Assembly: GCA_903813345.2 (NCBI GenBank)
Contig: CAIIXF020000003.1
Location: forward strand, 27,917,248 to 27,981,247
From: Owenia fusiformis
Taxonomy: Eukaryota; Annelida; Polychaeta; Sabellida; Oweniidae
Direction of reading: 5' to 3'
DNA: 64,000 bases
This document shows positions 23,631 through 37,200 of this stretch, in pieces. A program made the position numbers and the translations under genes. Every line of letters starts with the position of its first letter. Position 1 is the first letter of the stretch. The notes below the pieces were generated by a model. That model made no database searches. It had not been told where the DNA came from and was given only the letters and a program-made list of their open reading frames with translations.

Positions 23631-25667
23631 ATATAAAGGGCAATAAATATATACAATTTAATGCAATTAGTTTCTTGAAACATAGGATAATTTCCTATGC
23701 TAAATAAAATGATATTTTTCGGAAGCTTGTTGGAAAAAATAGCATATTCAACATTTTCTTAGACCTCTCAACTCAATATTATAGTTATACAAAGGAAATT
23801 TTGGTTGAATTATTTCAAATTATATTGTTACCATTCAAAAGATGACCATTAAATTGACAATGTGTAAAATTTTCAGATATTTTGATGACTGGTTTAAGAG
23901 AAACGTGTGTTCAAAAAGTTCGCAATATCGATACCCATCCTTTGTATCCTTAACGATCCAAATACATGTTAGGTATTTGATACAGTTTTCATTATATTAA
24001 CTGAATATATGAAAATATTTTACTTGCATTAAATGTCCCTCAAAATTGGAAATTGTGAATGGCTTTGAATTATTGTCAATGTATTCACCTGTAGTGTTGT
24101 ATCATATTCTTGATATTACTGCAGACTCTTGGATACTTTTGAAAACACAGTCTACTGGGTAATCGTGGTTTACGAACTTTATTATGGAAGTGTACACACT
24201 CGTCAATTTACATATGGGAAACATTATGGAGGTGGCTCAGACAGTACTACTATGTATGTTAGATATTTTCGAATACTAGAATGGTATCACAATGTGGAAT
24301 ACTAATCAATTGTTTCCTCACTTTATAAGCGTTGCCCTATCCAAAATACACGGAAATTAAAAACAATTTATAACCGTAGATATTTAATGATAATTTAGGA
24401 ATATGCCCAATGCGATTGCATAATGACCAACTCATAAGTGTGTGAGGTAATAAGGTTTAGATATTCGAATATGTGCGACTTGACTTAGTCATTTAACATC
24501 TTATCTTTATTAATTGATAGATATGTTAATAATTTTACAAGCAATTACCAACAAAAACATCTACTTCGGCGTTACTTCCATTTTTAACGTCTTTTAATTT
24601 AGTGCTCTGATTGTTGTCATGGAGACAGAGAGTACTTAGTACTTTGCAATGATATCGCCATATTTACTTATTTTTGTCTACAACTTATAACATGAATGTC
24701 ACATTAACTTAGAAATCATAAATGAATCATGTAATTAATTTTTTTATACTAGTGTACAGGTCATAGTCTTATATTCAAGGTGCCCTAGATATGATAGGGT
24801 ATAATATCTAAAACATGGACATTTTTAGTATCCATCTGCAAAGACGTAATTCTGTATATGTACAGGCCCGTGGGCAGATTTTGCCAAGGAGGTTATAGTT
24901 TTTAAAAAGATTCAAGGGGTTCAATTTTGGGACAAAATCACTTGAAAAGGGCTCAAAATGATGAAAAACTAAGGGGTATGACTATCACTCTAACTATAGG
25001 CCTGTGTGTGGGTGGGTTGATGTGTGGGTGAGTATATTTAGAATTGGTTTGTGAACGTAAATATGACAAATAGAGCCATCTATCGCTTCCCATTTTTGAA
25101 CAGCATAGAACAAGATTTGGAGATATTTAATAGTTCAGGTTTTGTTTCTATCTTATTAGTTGGTTTGCCTTATTAGTCGACTTTCTCCTATGGGCAGAGG
25201 TTTTGGGGCTATGCTATTTAGGCCAGGCATTGTCTGGGAGAAATAAAAACATCCCACTTTGATTTAAGAAGTCGAGGAGCCTCCAAGTGGCATCCCCCTA
25301 AGCAGGTGTCCAGAATCCGTATCTCTGAGAAAGAGAAAGAAGATATCCTGGATCTTGAAGACATGTGAACGGTCGGAGGATGCCACGTAGACAAATTATC
25401 AAATTGGATTCCTCATAAACTAAACCTGGCTTTGAGAATGATTGATATGACTGCCCAAATGACACTATTATTGCCAACCAGGTTAAACAGAGTGTAACTG
25501 ATAACTGGTCTTTTTAGGTGATAATTCCGATGACATAATGTTAATAGTGCAACTGCTTTGACAAATCATGTTCCCTACATTTATTTCTTGACCTCTCGAA
25601 CTTGACCTATTTTGTAAATGTGGGTCAGTTAAGAACCAATTAAAATCAAGTCACTGTTACTCTCTTC

Positions 25668-25885
25668 ACTGGCTGATCCGGGGGGGTGCATGGGACCCGT
25701 CCCTTCCCTTGGGTGGGCCCAAATAAACTTTGGGGCCAAAAAAATTGTATGGCCTCAATTAGTGGGCCTTTTGAGCATTACTTGGCCCTTTTGGCCAAAT
25801 TATAAAGATGGGCCTTGAATTTTCAAAATTTGGGCCCAATTTTTAGATTTGCCCTCCCATTGTCAGTTTCTGGATCCGCCAGAGC
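25668..25885. mobile_element. GGGCC-rich short repeat element
   Basis: It is bounded by CTGGCTGATCCGG and the roughly inverted CTGGATCCGCCAG. The inside repeats TTGGGCC/GGCCAAA-type phrases. It resembles a dispersed short element and has no coding content. Confidence 0.4.
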
Positions 25886-28800
25886 TCAAAAGGTGGTATA
25901 ATACATGATTTATCCTATAAAAATCCATGTGGTATGAGGTTTAATAAATATATAAATTATCATTTCATGACAACTTGCGTGCTAATACACGGTAACTTCA
26001 ACCTGGCACATGGATTATACACACTATGTATTTTTCATATCATAAGATCATATCAAAATCCATCCTATCTCCTCAGAAACGTCATGTTTTACATGTACAG
26101 TTTATGTTACATTTATTTTCGAATACTAATTTGGAGGAAGGTGAGTAGGAAGGAGACAGCGGGTTCATGCAATAGTAAGGCCTTTCCAATGAAAACACAC
26201 GAGTGGAAAGAGCCATCGATATTATTCTATTCTGACTGTGCAACTTTCTCTACATTTGTTTTTCGGAATATACAAGGGTACTAGCCAGATCTCAAAATAC
26301 CCATGAGCATTTGAGGATACACCTGAGCTGAACATACCGCCGAATTCGCTAATACATATATAGACCCGTGCCTTATTCATGATATCGCCACGCTAGCTCA
26401 CGGTATCACGAGGTCTGGTTAGTACCCGTGATATATAGAGTCTTATCCATACTATGACCAGGCTACTAGATTTACTTAATATACAAAGAATAATTGAATG
26501 GGTCTGATTTTAAAGTAATCAATAGAATATTCATTCAGATTATTTATTTAGACATCGCTAGTGTCCGTTAAAATGACCTTAAAGTAACACCAGATTTTTA
26601 AAAATAGTTACAAGTTACAAGGCTTTTATCAAGCTAGACACCATTAGCCGAAGATATGGGGTTATCTCGACATAGACCTACTATATTAGGTTGACACTGA
26701 TCTTCCATAACCTAGATGGCCACCTTTTCAATTGAATATGTATGTCAAGCCTGGTACTTTGTCTGTAAAAGAAAATATAGTCCACCGGGGATTTTGGTCC
26801 TACTGTAGTCCTTCTCTATACACATTTCATTAAATGATGACAGATGCTATTAGCCAGAATATAGGCCATATGTGGGTAGAACCCAGGAACAAATACCATT
26901 TTTACCAACCATTATGAAAAAGAAACAAAATAAATAATGTAACTGGTGGTCTACTTTTATAATGTTTTGTACGTATATGGTCCAGAGAAATATGTTATTC
27001 TTAAGCTTCTCAGTTATTTCAAAAAATATTATGGTGCAGGGTCTAAAGGGTAGAAGTAACAAGATCAGTTTGTCCGCCCCTAATGTGACTTTACCCCTCT
27101 AATCATATCAATTTTCCCCAAAATTGAGACTAGGCAATCTCTTGAAAGCCCATGTACATTTATATACCTAGTCTAAAATATGATTTAGCTTAATGTTTCA
27201 GTCATAAAAATGCATGCATATGTGATCATCCTCCTTGAAGTTGATGAGGACACTAAAAAGATGAATTCACCATTGAAAATTATAAATTAAGAAAAGTGTT
27301 TACTTACTGCAACGATGAGACATATCAAGTTTTTGTAATCCATCCTGAAATAATTAATTTTTTCTTGTTGATTAATTGCAGCAATTTCGCTCAAAAAATA
27401 TCACTTTGCATTTTACTTATCAGAGTTTCATTTCAAACTGGTCGATTGAAATATGGCCACTTGGATTACAACACTTCAATTTCTATTTCTGTCAATTAAA
27501 CCTTTTTTTAACAATTATCCTCCATTAAATTAAGATTTATAGCCCCAACGCTCCTAATTGTTAAAATTAAACTTTTTATCTCATAAGAATAGTTTTAAAG
27601 TATCTAGCACTTCAAATTAGAATATTAAGTACCGTATACCCTTTCGTAAAATCATATGGGGTAAAGTACACCAAAACCATTCTTGGACCTCGCTTTATCT
27701 TGACTTCTAATGAGAGGCCAGACAGTGATAACTGATCAAATAATTTGTTTTGTCCGACTTATGTCATCTAATTTAAGTTAGTTATTCTAGATTTTTAGAC
27801 GATAGGACCAAACTTTATTTTAAGGTCTCTTGATTGAACTTTGAAAAACTTTGAAAAGTTTTTATTTTTGTATCTACTGTACCTGTAATGTAATGTCAAT
27901 ATAAGTTATTGTCTGTGTTTATCATGGGTTAATGAAGATACATGTACTTGCATTTGATTGCGAAATTACAAACAATGAAATCCATTTGAAAAGTTTGTAA
28001 GTCATTTGGGGTCTCTGATGTTGCTCTTTGTGTTTTACATTTTGAAGCAGCTGCTTAAAGCCTCAATCATTTGCACTACGGCGGCCGTAGCTTAAAAAGT
28101 CGATAAAGAAAATCTACATTGTACTGCCTATATTTCATGCTGCACATTTTACTCGATGTTGGGAAGGTACGGCCGCGGTACGGTTGTCGTAGATCAAATA
28201 TTGGTTTTAAAGGAAAGGAATACCCAATATTTTAAATTTTACTGCACCATATGAACACGGCTTGGTAAAGTTTACACCCATTTTGATACTACATTTCGGC
28301 ATGTGGTCGTTCAAATTTTACAGTTTGCATAGTTATTTGTTCATCAATTATATCAATGTTCAGTGTTTTTTATATGAAAATTGTGAAAATTCCAGAATAC
28401 CATACGGAGGAGAACATACATGTAAGCATCAAGAGATAGAGTTATGCCTCAGCCTAACTAGATAATCTACGGTCATCTCAAGGTCGTCGTAGGGCGTATC
28501 CTAGTTTTGTTACAGGTCGTATGGGTGCCGTGGAAATTATAACAGGGAGTAAGTTATCATTTTTTTATTTCTACGGTCGTATCGTCAGTAAAATCAGTTG
28601 TCAATGGGCTGTTTTACTAACACCAATTCAGAAAATAGTTGGATACAATACTCCTATAAACAAAAATCAGTTACTCCAAGACGTGCACTCATCATTCATC
28701 ACTGACATTCTCCCAAAAAAATAAGCATGACATTTTAGTCTCTATATATGAATTTCTTTCACGAGAATAAGAAATATTCAGCAACATTTCAAATTGTTTA

Positions 28801-29882
28801 TTACTCAACTATTCCTCTCTTGGGAGATTTTAAAACTGGTGTGAAAGAAATTTTTGGTTCTACTCAACCATGGTTTGCCTACTTCACATTGATAATGCAG
28901 TGGCCAATTCCCGGGGACCAATTTACATCTCTTCTTCATTAATTTGGCTTTTTGTAAAAAGTATATCGTAACAATACAAACTAGGGCAATTATTCTCCTT
29001 TAGATTGATACAAAGACTTGGTAATGGCTCTGAATACTAATTTGGTTCCAAGATAAAAGAAACTGTACATGTAGATAACTGCAACTTTTGCAAGCATTGC
29101 TATTCAGCAGTGTTTTGACTGTAACATAACAAAAATGAAACAAATATTTATTTATGGGTTAACTTTGTCTTTTATTGAAAAATATCAGTGTTATTGCTTT
29201 ATTAAATAAATTACAAAACACATTTATTGCATTTGTGTATCTGTAGAAAACTTTTTTATCAAAATAAATGTAACTCATTTCACAACCATGGAATATAATG
29301 CACATCCTTAATGAAAATAGTTACTTATTTAGTGTACTTTGAAATATTTCTCAAACTATGTATTTTTCAAATGCATGGAAATGCAAGCTTAAATACTGTG
29401 ATTAGAACTGATGTAAGAATATCACTCCACCCAAATGCATGGAACACTATATAAACATTCTCCAACCACTTGCATTTTTGTACACATATGAAAAATGCAT
29501 ATGTACATGTATTAGATTGTATAAAAATAAAGTACTATATTACTATAAATTTCTACTACTACAGTAAAACATCAACATGGGACAATATTTTATCTATCAA
29601 AACAGTGATAGCAAAGCATTATAAGCAATGTTGTACGTATAAACAAGCATTATGGCACAACTACACTCAGTGAAAGTAAACACATAAGTGAGGATTGGAT
29701 TAAGAAAATGGATTGGATTCATGCATTGTGGATCGGATCAAGTACTTACAAAATATGGAATGTTCCATTTTCTACAAAATTGTTTACATGTGTTGTATTC
29801 CAACCCATTTTACTTAAACCAATTGGAATGATATAGTTCAACAAAGATGAGATAAAAGCATTAAAAATATATAGTATTTAAA

Positions 29883-29906
29883 ATACATATATATATATAT
29901 ATACAT
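29883..29906. repeat. (AT)n microsatellite
   Basis: A run of alternating ATATAT within ACATATATATATATATAC. Confidence 0.7.
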
Positions 29907-30177
29907 ATCTCAGCATTAAACCGAGACAAAAATCTCATACATAATACATTAAGGTTCTAACAAAGTGTATAATATGTGCACTCTTATGTCCTATTTACTT
30001 ACATGTACCTCAGGATTTTAAAAATATGAAGATATAATGATTGCTAAATAGTTCTACAGTATATGAGATATACTTCTCTCTTTGAATTTCAGTCATCATA
30101 AGGTCTAATAATCTCTTTCCTAAACATAACTTACAATGTCTCACATAGTCATTGAATGTAAGAAAAACAAGGTTAAC

Positions 30178-30390
30178 AGGGGGGTTAGCCAGGGGGGTAC
30201 GATGGGTTCGAGGCGAACCCCCCCCCCCCTAGCCCAAAATTCTTTCAGAATCATGCAGTTTTTCACCATTCTGAGCACTTATTAAGTGATTTCGGCCATT
30301 TCTGGACCAAAATTGTCAAAAGTGAACCCCCCTGGAATTTTCCAAAAAGTGATCCCCCCTTGGTAAATCCTGGCTACGAGCCTGGTTAAA
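30178..30390. mobile_element. Short dispersed element, family C copy 1
   Basis: It starts GGGGGGTTAGCCAGGGGGG and ends ATCCTGGCTACGAGCCTGG. The inside includes CATGCAGTTTTTCACCATTC and CTGAGCACTT. The same inside with one end recurs at 37650-37746, so this is a repeat family. Confidence 0.6.
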
Positions 30391-30554
30391 ATATTAGAAT
30401 CTAACTCTTCTAACAAATAATCCAGCAAAAAAGCTGTAAAGTTAACATATTAAGTTTTTATACAATATGTGAATTTTTCCACAGTTTGCAGAGAGCTACT
30501 GTACATCATCTTTGCAATTATAGTATGGCATGAGCTGGCACTGCATTGGGTATA

Positions 30555-30775
30555 CACAACCAATCCACATCCACGTGGAACCCATGCCACAATGATCCAC
30601 ATTGAATCCTCGCGGAATCCGCATGGAATCAACGTGAAATCCATGTGGATTTTAAACATGTGGATCCAAGTGGAAATAGTACAGATTTTCCATGTTAATC
30701 CACATGGAATCCTCACAGAATATTCACGTGGATACGTATGGAAATCATTATGGATCCTATGGGATTCTATAGTTT
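30555..30775. repeat. Degenerate array of TCCACATGGA-like dyads
   Basis: Phrases such as CCACGTGGA, CCACATGGAA, CATGTGGATCC and CACGTGGATAC recur every 12-16 bases for about 220 bases. Each is a near-palindrome, so open frames appear on both strands. No protein family is suggested. Confidence 0.55.
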
Positions 30776-30881
30776 AACATATGTGAACAGATTGGAATGC
30801 AATGTTTACTAGTAACCTGAGTAAGAGGAATACTCTTAGAATCACAATGTTAATGTTAATAAATAATATAAAGATATTAAG

Positions 30882-30925
30882 AAAATTACAATATCTTTCA
30901 CCTTATTTATTGGACACCCTGCATG
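30882..30925. mobile_element. Half copy of a CACCCTG hairpin MITE
   Basis: CAATATCTTTCACCTTATTT, continuing to GGACACCCTG, matches the right arm of the 66-base palindrome at 35832-35897. The left arm is not present. Confidence 0.45.
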
Positions 30926-31212
30926 TTTATGCAGAGCTCATGAATATTTAAATCTTTACAACTCTGTTCGGAATCATATTGATATTCACATTCAGATTCA
31001 GAACATCGCAAGGTGTATCGTGACCTAAATTCATATTTTGGGAGTTTTTCTGAAATCACACTGACAAGAACATGATATATGACTCCCAGAATTCAGTCCA
31101 TTCTTGAGTTTGATATGTTCTCATATGAACATATTGTTTTGACCATGGCAAGACTTATTTCAACAGTATTACGTTGTTTCGAACAATAGTACACTAATAT
31201 GTGAAAGGTGAG

Positions 31213-34200
31213 TTATATGTATGTACTTATGTATTCCTCATAACTGGGTGGTGGATCAGCATTCTCATGTGCTATGTCATTAACATGTGGTTGGCTTTGT
31301 GGGTTAGCTGGTCTGGGAGTCCTTCTTTCTACAGGAGGGTCTGCTATCCCACCATTCCTAGGTGACAAATTTTGATTTCTATGAGTTCTCTCGTTAACAT
31401 GTCTGTGACTTGGTGGGTAGGTTGGTCTGTGAGGCCTCCTTCCTGAAGGAGGATCTGTGCTCCCAGCATTCCCAACTCTTTCATAAGTACCAAATCCATC
31501 CTCCTCAGTACTTTCCCTTTGTTCATAAGTGCCAGATCTCATCACATTAGTAACAGTGTGCATTTCACTTTGTCTTGGTCGAGGTTCATAATTTGGTGAT
31601 GAAGAGGAATTTTCTGTATTGTGTTTTTTACGTGACCTGTTACAGGCAACACAGGTGCATGCTGGGATACATATCAAACACACCAATGCCCCCAGTCCAA
31701 CAGCTGTGTAGATTAGCCCCCACCCCCATGATGGAATACTCCCCTCCACTAACTCTGAAACAAAAAAATAAAAATAAAATTAAACTTATCCTATATAACT
31801 TATAACATTTTAAACATATTGCTATTACAGTTTTTATATTGTACCTAATTTACTGTAAAATCAGCACTAAAATCAATGCCATTTTTAAACTAGCGGCCAT
31901 TTTCAAAATGGAACAGAACTTCTACTCCCATAAGGTATATGTGTACAAAATATGAACAAGATCGGGCAAACAGTATTTGAGTTATCGGACGTACGCACAG
32001 ACGGACAAAGAAGTTCCCTATATCCCACCGAACTTCGTTTGATGGGATAACAAAAGTAAATATGTTTAGTATACATTATAAACCGGGGAGTTTCAGATTG
32101 ATTAAATATTTTGACTTACCAGTTTCTTTTCCAGTTTGCAATAATGGTTCAGTAACTGCAAAATAAAAATAAACAAGGTATTTCGAGTAACTGTGAATAT
32201 TTGTAGATGTACATGTACATCCCAAATGTACATGTTCTGAGAGGAAAATCATATTCCAGGTACAAATCAATAATGCAACACTTGACATGGATGAGAATAT
32301 AGTTTGAGAAACAATATTTGGCAGCAGACACGACTTTCATTTAGGTTTAGGTGATACTCAATTTACTGAGTTTATTCTTTTGTGTACAAGAGGTTTGGCA
32401 CATAAAGACATTCTTTAAACCATGCTATTAAGCTTAATACATGTAAATAGGTTTATAACATCCTCAGATCACAGGGCTTCAAAATCCAGAATACTTCTTT
32501 CTTTTTACCCCCTGCGATAAGCAGTTAGCATTTCTCCGATTAAGAACTCGCAATTTGATTCGCTTTCGCAACACTGCGACAGCATCGCAATCATGTATAC
32601 ATCATCAGCGCGTAATTAGATCATGTGATTCAGTTTAATCGGGCGCTTCCAAATTCGTTATTGCAGGGGGGATGAAGGAGGTACGGATTCTGGACACCTG
32701 CTTAGGAGGAAGGTTTATTATAAATAGGTGTAAATAGACTTTCTATTAAACTCTGGGATAAAAAGAAGAACTAATTTATATGTAAATTATATCTCTGTTT
32801 TGTAATTTTTGTAAATCTACCTTTAAGAGGAAATAAAGAGACAATACAATAAAATACAATATATAATACAATGCATCCTTTTTAATTTCAAAATGCAACT
32901 TATTCATTTTCTCCATAAATATTTATTCATTCTTTGGTAATTACAGAAATTTAGGCAGAAGTCTAAAGATTGATTAAGTTACACATTATTAAAAACAATC
33001 TAATATATTTGAGGGTTATTTAGAAAAAGCTATTAGCCTTTAATGAGTTTACTCCTATACTTACCACATTTCTTGTGCTCATATAGATCTATTGGTTTTG
33101 TTGGATCAAGCGTCCTGACGTGGAAATCAGAATTTTTCCTTGACAACTCACAATGTCCCTTATTCACACCAGAATGGGTAAAATGAAGAGATTTACATGT
33201 GAATTCACGTGTATATTCACATACATCTTTGCAGTGTTGGAGATAGGTGTTTTCTATGATTTTATCAGTAGTTGAAGGAATGGTTGTCGAGGGGGAGTGA
33301 ATCCACATAGGGCAACCTGAAATTCAGTTTCACATTACATCATGTAAGATTATTATGTCCATGTCATAAAATTTATAAGAAAAAATGTTTTTCAGATTTT
33401 ATAAATCTTCCATTTCATGTTGTGAATGTGTTACATTTGGACTGATACAATGGACTAAATATTACCCTTGAAACATTTGTGCATTGTTTTGTGAAGGCAT
33501 CATATTTGATGTGTTGATAGTGTGTAGTGTGTCACATTTGGTGTACTTAGTAATAGTATTGTGTGTCACATTTGGTGTACTTAGTAATAGTATTGTGTGT
33601 CACATTTGGTGTACTCAGTAATAGTATTGTGTGTCACATTTGGTGTACTTAGTAATAGTATTGTGTGTCACATTTGGTGTACTTAGTAATAGTATTGTGT
33701 GTCACATTTGGTGTACTTAGTAATAGTATTGTGTGTCACATTTGGTGTACCTAGTACTGTGGTGTGTCACTAGGGTGATCCAGAAGAAACGTCAAAGATG
33801 TTGGCATTTTAATACTACTGTACAAATCTTATTGAATCTTGGTACAGATAGTTCCCAAACATTATTGAGTTAATACATTAAGAATAATACTTCTAAAAGA
33901 GAGCTTCGTCTTCACTCTTTCAGTTTACAATAAATCTCTGATCTCACCGAACCAATCAGAGTTTGTCATTGAAATACAGACAACTTTCTATATGGTCATA
34001 TCACCGCAAAGTTAATGAGCATGTATTTATCACGACTTACTTTCACTTCACTGATTGGTTGAGAAAGGGTTGGCATGGTAGATTTAAAATGATTTATTCC
34101 TCGGGCTGTCACAGACACCAATTATTGGGGCGGGGCTGCTAAACTGTAACGCAGTCTATACTAGGCAGAGGGTAGTTTATAACTAGACTCTGTGCGAAGG

Positions 34201-37200
34201 GTATTATTATTGTAACCTGATGTGATGTTACCTGTATGATAGAATGTTCACATTATAAATGTATTAATGTTAGATTTAACCCCCGACTTACTTTTCTCCA
34301 TCACGCAGACATATTGCTTTTCATTGTCACAGGGTCTTTGTCGCCACCACCAGATGTCATTAGCTGGTCCTTCTTCCCAGGGCTTGGGTTGTTCTTTCTC
34401 TACTGTCACACAATCAGCACCATATTCAGTCAACCAACTAGGATTAAACCTGAAATAGGATTTGCATTGAAATGTCTAATAAATGAAACATGTCTGAAAT
34501 GGAATATTTTTTAATTTAAATCATGGAAATACATATGTATATAGTTTTACATTGCAACTTTTGGAAAATAGCCACAAAGTTCCAATATTGCTAATTTGTG
34601 AAATTCCCAGGAATTTATTTCACGAAGTGCTGACGGTATTTTGATCCAGTGATGGGCGATAAAAGGGGGGTACTAGGTATCTTTAAATTCATTCAGAAAA
34701 CGTTTCTCAAAATCATCAAAATGAACCTTCTAACAAACTTGCTTCAAGTTAAAACAAAAGTCTTGAGTGAGGAAAGTACAAGCATGGCTGACACTGAAGT
34801 CTCATAGGGCAATTTCCCTCGGGACACAAAAAATCTAAAATAAAAACCTAGGATGAAGAAAAGGAATATATTCAGAGAGAGCAGATAGAGAAGCATGCTT
34901 CATTACTACATGGTAATATGTGTGAAACATAAGGTCCCGCAGAATTCAGTTAGATCTATACTCTTGGCTATATTCTATGATCTTGCTGTGTTTTATAACA
35001 CATGACACCTGGGCATTAATATTTGTTATCATTAATCTGTTGTATTTAGTCTACTCATGGGCTCTTCGTGAAAGCCCATGGTCTACTTCATCACCAGAAT
35101 GAGGAGGTGTGAAGTGGGGGGGGGGGTCAACAGGGTTTGTAGCTTCCTTGTATTTTTTGTTCGCTTGTGCCTTGAAACAGGCAGCCAATCAGGTTCGGAT
35201 AAACAAATTCAATGTCCAATCAGATTACACCTGAATTCCCCCCATATACTCAAAAATACTCCAGAGGGGTTTGATTGTGCTCTCCTATGGTATGGCCCCT
35301 CTTTAAAATTCCTCTTATAAAGTAAATACTATAAGATGAAATAATACAGAGTGACCCATAAAAATACTACCTTCTAATTTTGGAACAATTTTGAATACCT
35401 TTATTCAACAACAATTTTGAAATTTTCAGACCTAGAAGTAAATACATAGTCCCAAAATTAGGGGTTGCATTTTTGGACCACCAAATACATCAAGCTTTAA
35501 TGGTTCAAATCTCACTTATTTTCCTGAGGGATGATGCCGTCTAACCATTTATGGACTCCATCACCTTCATCATAGAGACCAATCCATGACTGGGAGTTTT
35601 GTGGAAATTGTGCCATTATATAGTCTGGAAAATAGAGTTCAATTAAGTTCCAAAGCCCTCAGAAAAACTTGTGGATTCACCTTTGAAATATGAAATAAAT
35701 GAAGCTTCCAACCTAGGGATTCCATTCATGATACAATCTTTATGATAAAATTCGATTATGTTCTCAAAATTATTATTCATTGAAAACTTTATGTTCAGGT
35801 TGAATTATAAAAACAGGTGGTGATCACATATCTACAGGGTGTCCAATAAATAAGAAAGTTACAGTATCTTTCACCTTATTTATTGGATACCCTGTAGATA
35901 CACTCATTTATAGAGGTTTTTATTAAGTTAACTTCGCTTTAGTTTCATAAAAAAGTTGTTGTTCTATGTAGTCAAGGGGAGAGCTGATTTGAAAAATATA
36001 ATCATCTATAATAAAAAATAAATATGGATCAGTATCAATGTATCGAATTAAAGCTGATTTCTAGCAAATATACAGGTGCAGTGAGGAGGGCTGACATTGT
36101 AACAAGAGAAATTAGGCAGTTACGAATATCTGCTTCAAAAAGTAAAATCGGATGGTTGAGACAATAATATAATTCTGTTCTGTGCCAGCCCTAGCAATGA
36201 GTAATAATCATGGGATCGCTAGCTTATTGACCATCATCTTCAATTCAGGGTGTAAACATCAATAAAAGCAATACTTTACTTGTGAATTCATCCCAAGCAA
36301 GAGGCATATCATAGAATACAGGCAGATTTGCTTGTGCCAAGTTACACTGTTTCCGTGCTCTTGTCCATGTGCCAAGAACTGATCCACTGTGGTAGTAGCA
36401 ATTATTGCTTGTTGCGATCCATCCCCTCGGACAAAACTCTGAAGCACAGGAGTAAAACGTGGAGTTTTCAATTAGACATGGTTTAGAACATGCAGGATTT
36501 CATCAAGAAACAAGCAATTATCACTTTTGTGCAGACAATATACAAGGATGAACATAGTCCTAATTACCCTGACCACTAGAGCCTAGTACAGTGTATAATG
36601 TAGACGAAGCTCTCTTTAAAGAAGTAAAACTCTAGCTAGTGTAAAGGATAATGAACATGACAAATACATTGAATAACTATGAGTGATCATACTGGCATGC
36701 TCCATTGAGCCCTTTTACAGAGTAGGGGGCAATCAGGACCACGTTTGCTTTTTTGGTTGGGGTTGACCTCATTTCCATCATACTTAGTCGTTTTGTGTGT
36801 TTGATTAAAGGAATAAAGCCAAGGGCTCAATGGACTATGGATGATATTTAAGAATGAGGGTCTTGTATAAGACTTCAATTGAGGGTGGGAGCCAAAAGTC
36901 AAAGGCAAACATACAAGATGCAATGCATTAATTCACCCACAATCCATTGGGCCGATGTTATGAGCTATTTCTGGAACATCCCAAATTGAGCAAAAAAATA
37001 TAGCAAATAGCAAAATATCACTGAATCAGGGCTGTCAGGTGTAAATTTTTTCGAAACAAATGCGTGATGTATACACATATTTTGTACAAAATGCTTGACA
37101 TAAACGGCAATCGCATGCAGAGACTGAATGGAATGCGTTAGCTTTTTTTTCGCCGTTCGGTATTTTACTGTATCGGCATTTCACTAAAAACGATTTTTAA

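Larger units (their letters stand above)
20567..31212. other. Long intergenic, repeat-rich region
   Basis: No exon with convincing protein homology was found in these 10.6 kb. It contains the foldback and tandem elements listed separately, a LINE tail, GC-rich short repeats, an (AT)n tract near 29885 and long stretches of unremarkable AT-rich DNA (about 23.7-24.8, 26.3-30.1 and 30.8-31.2 kb). Short open frames at 25934-26284 and 28262-28942 have no recognisable content. Confidence 0.4.

Noticed and set aside
30450-30777. Opposed open frames with Trp/Pro/His-rich repeats
   Set aside because: Produced by the degenerate TCCACATGGA array, with no protein family resemblance.
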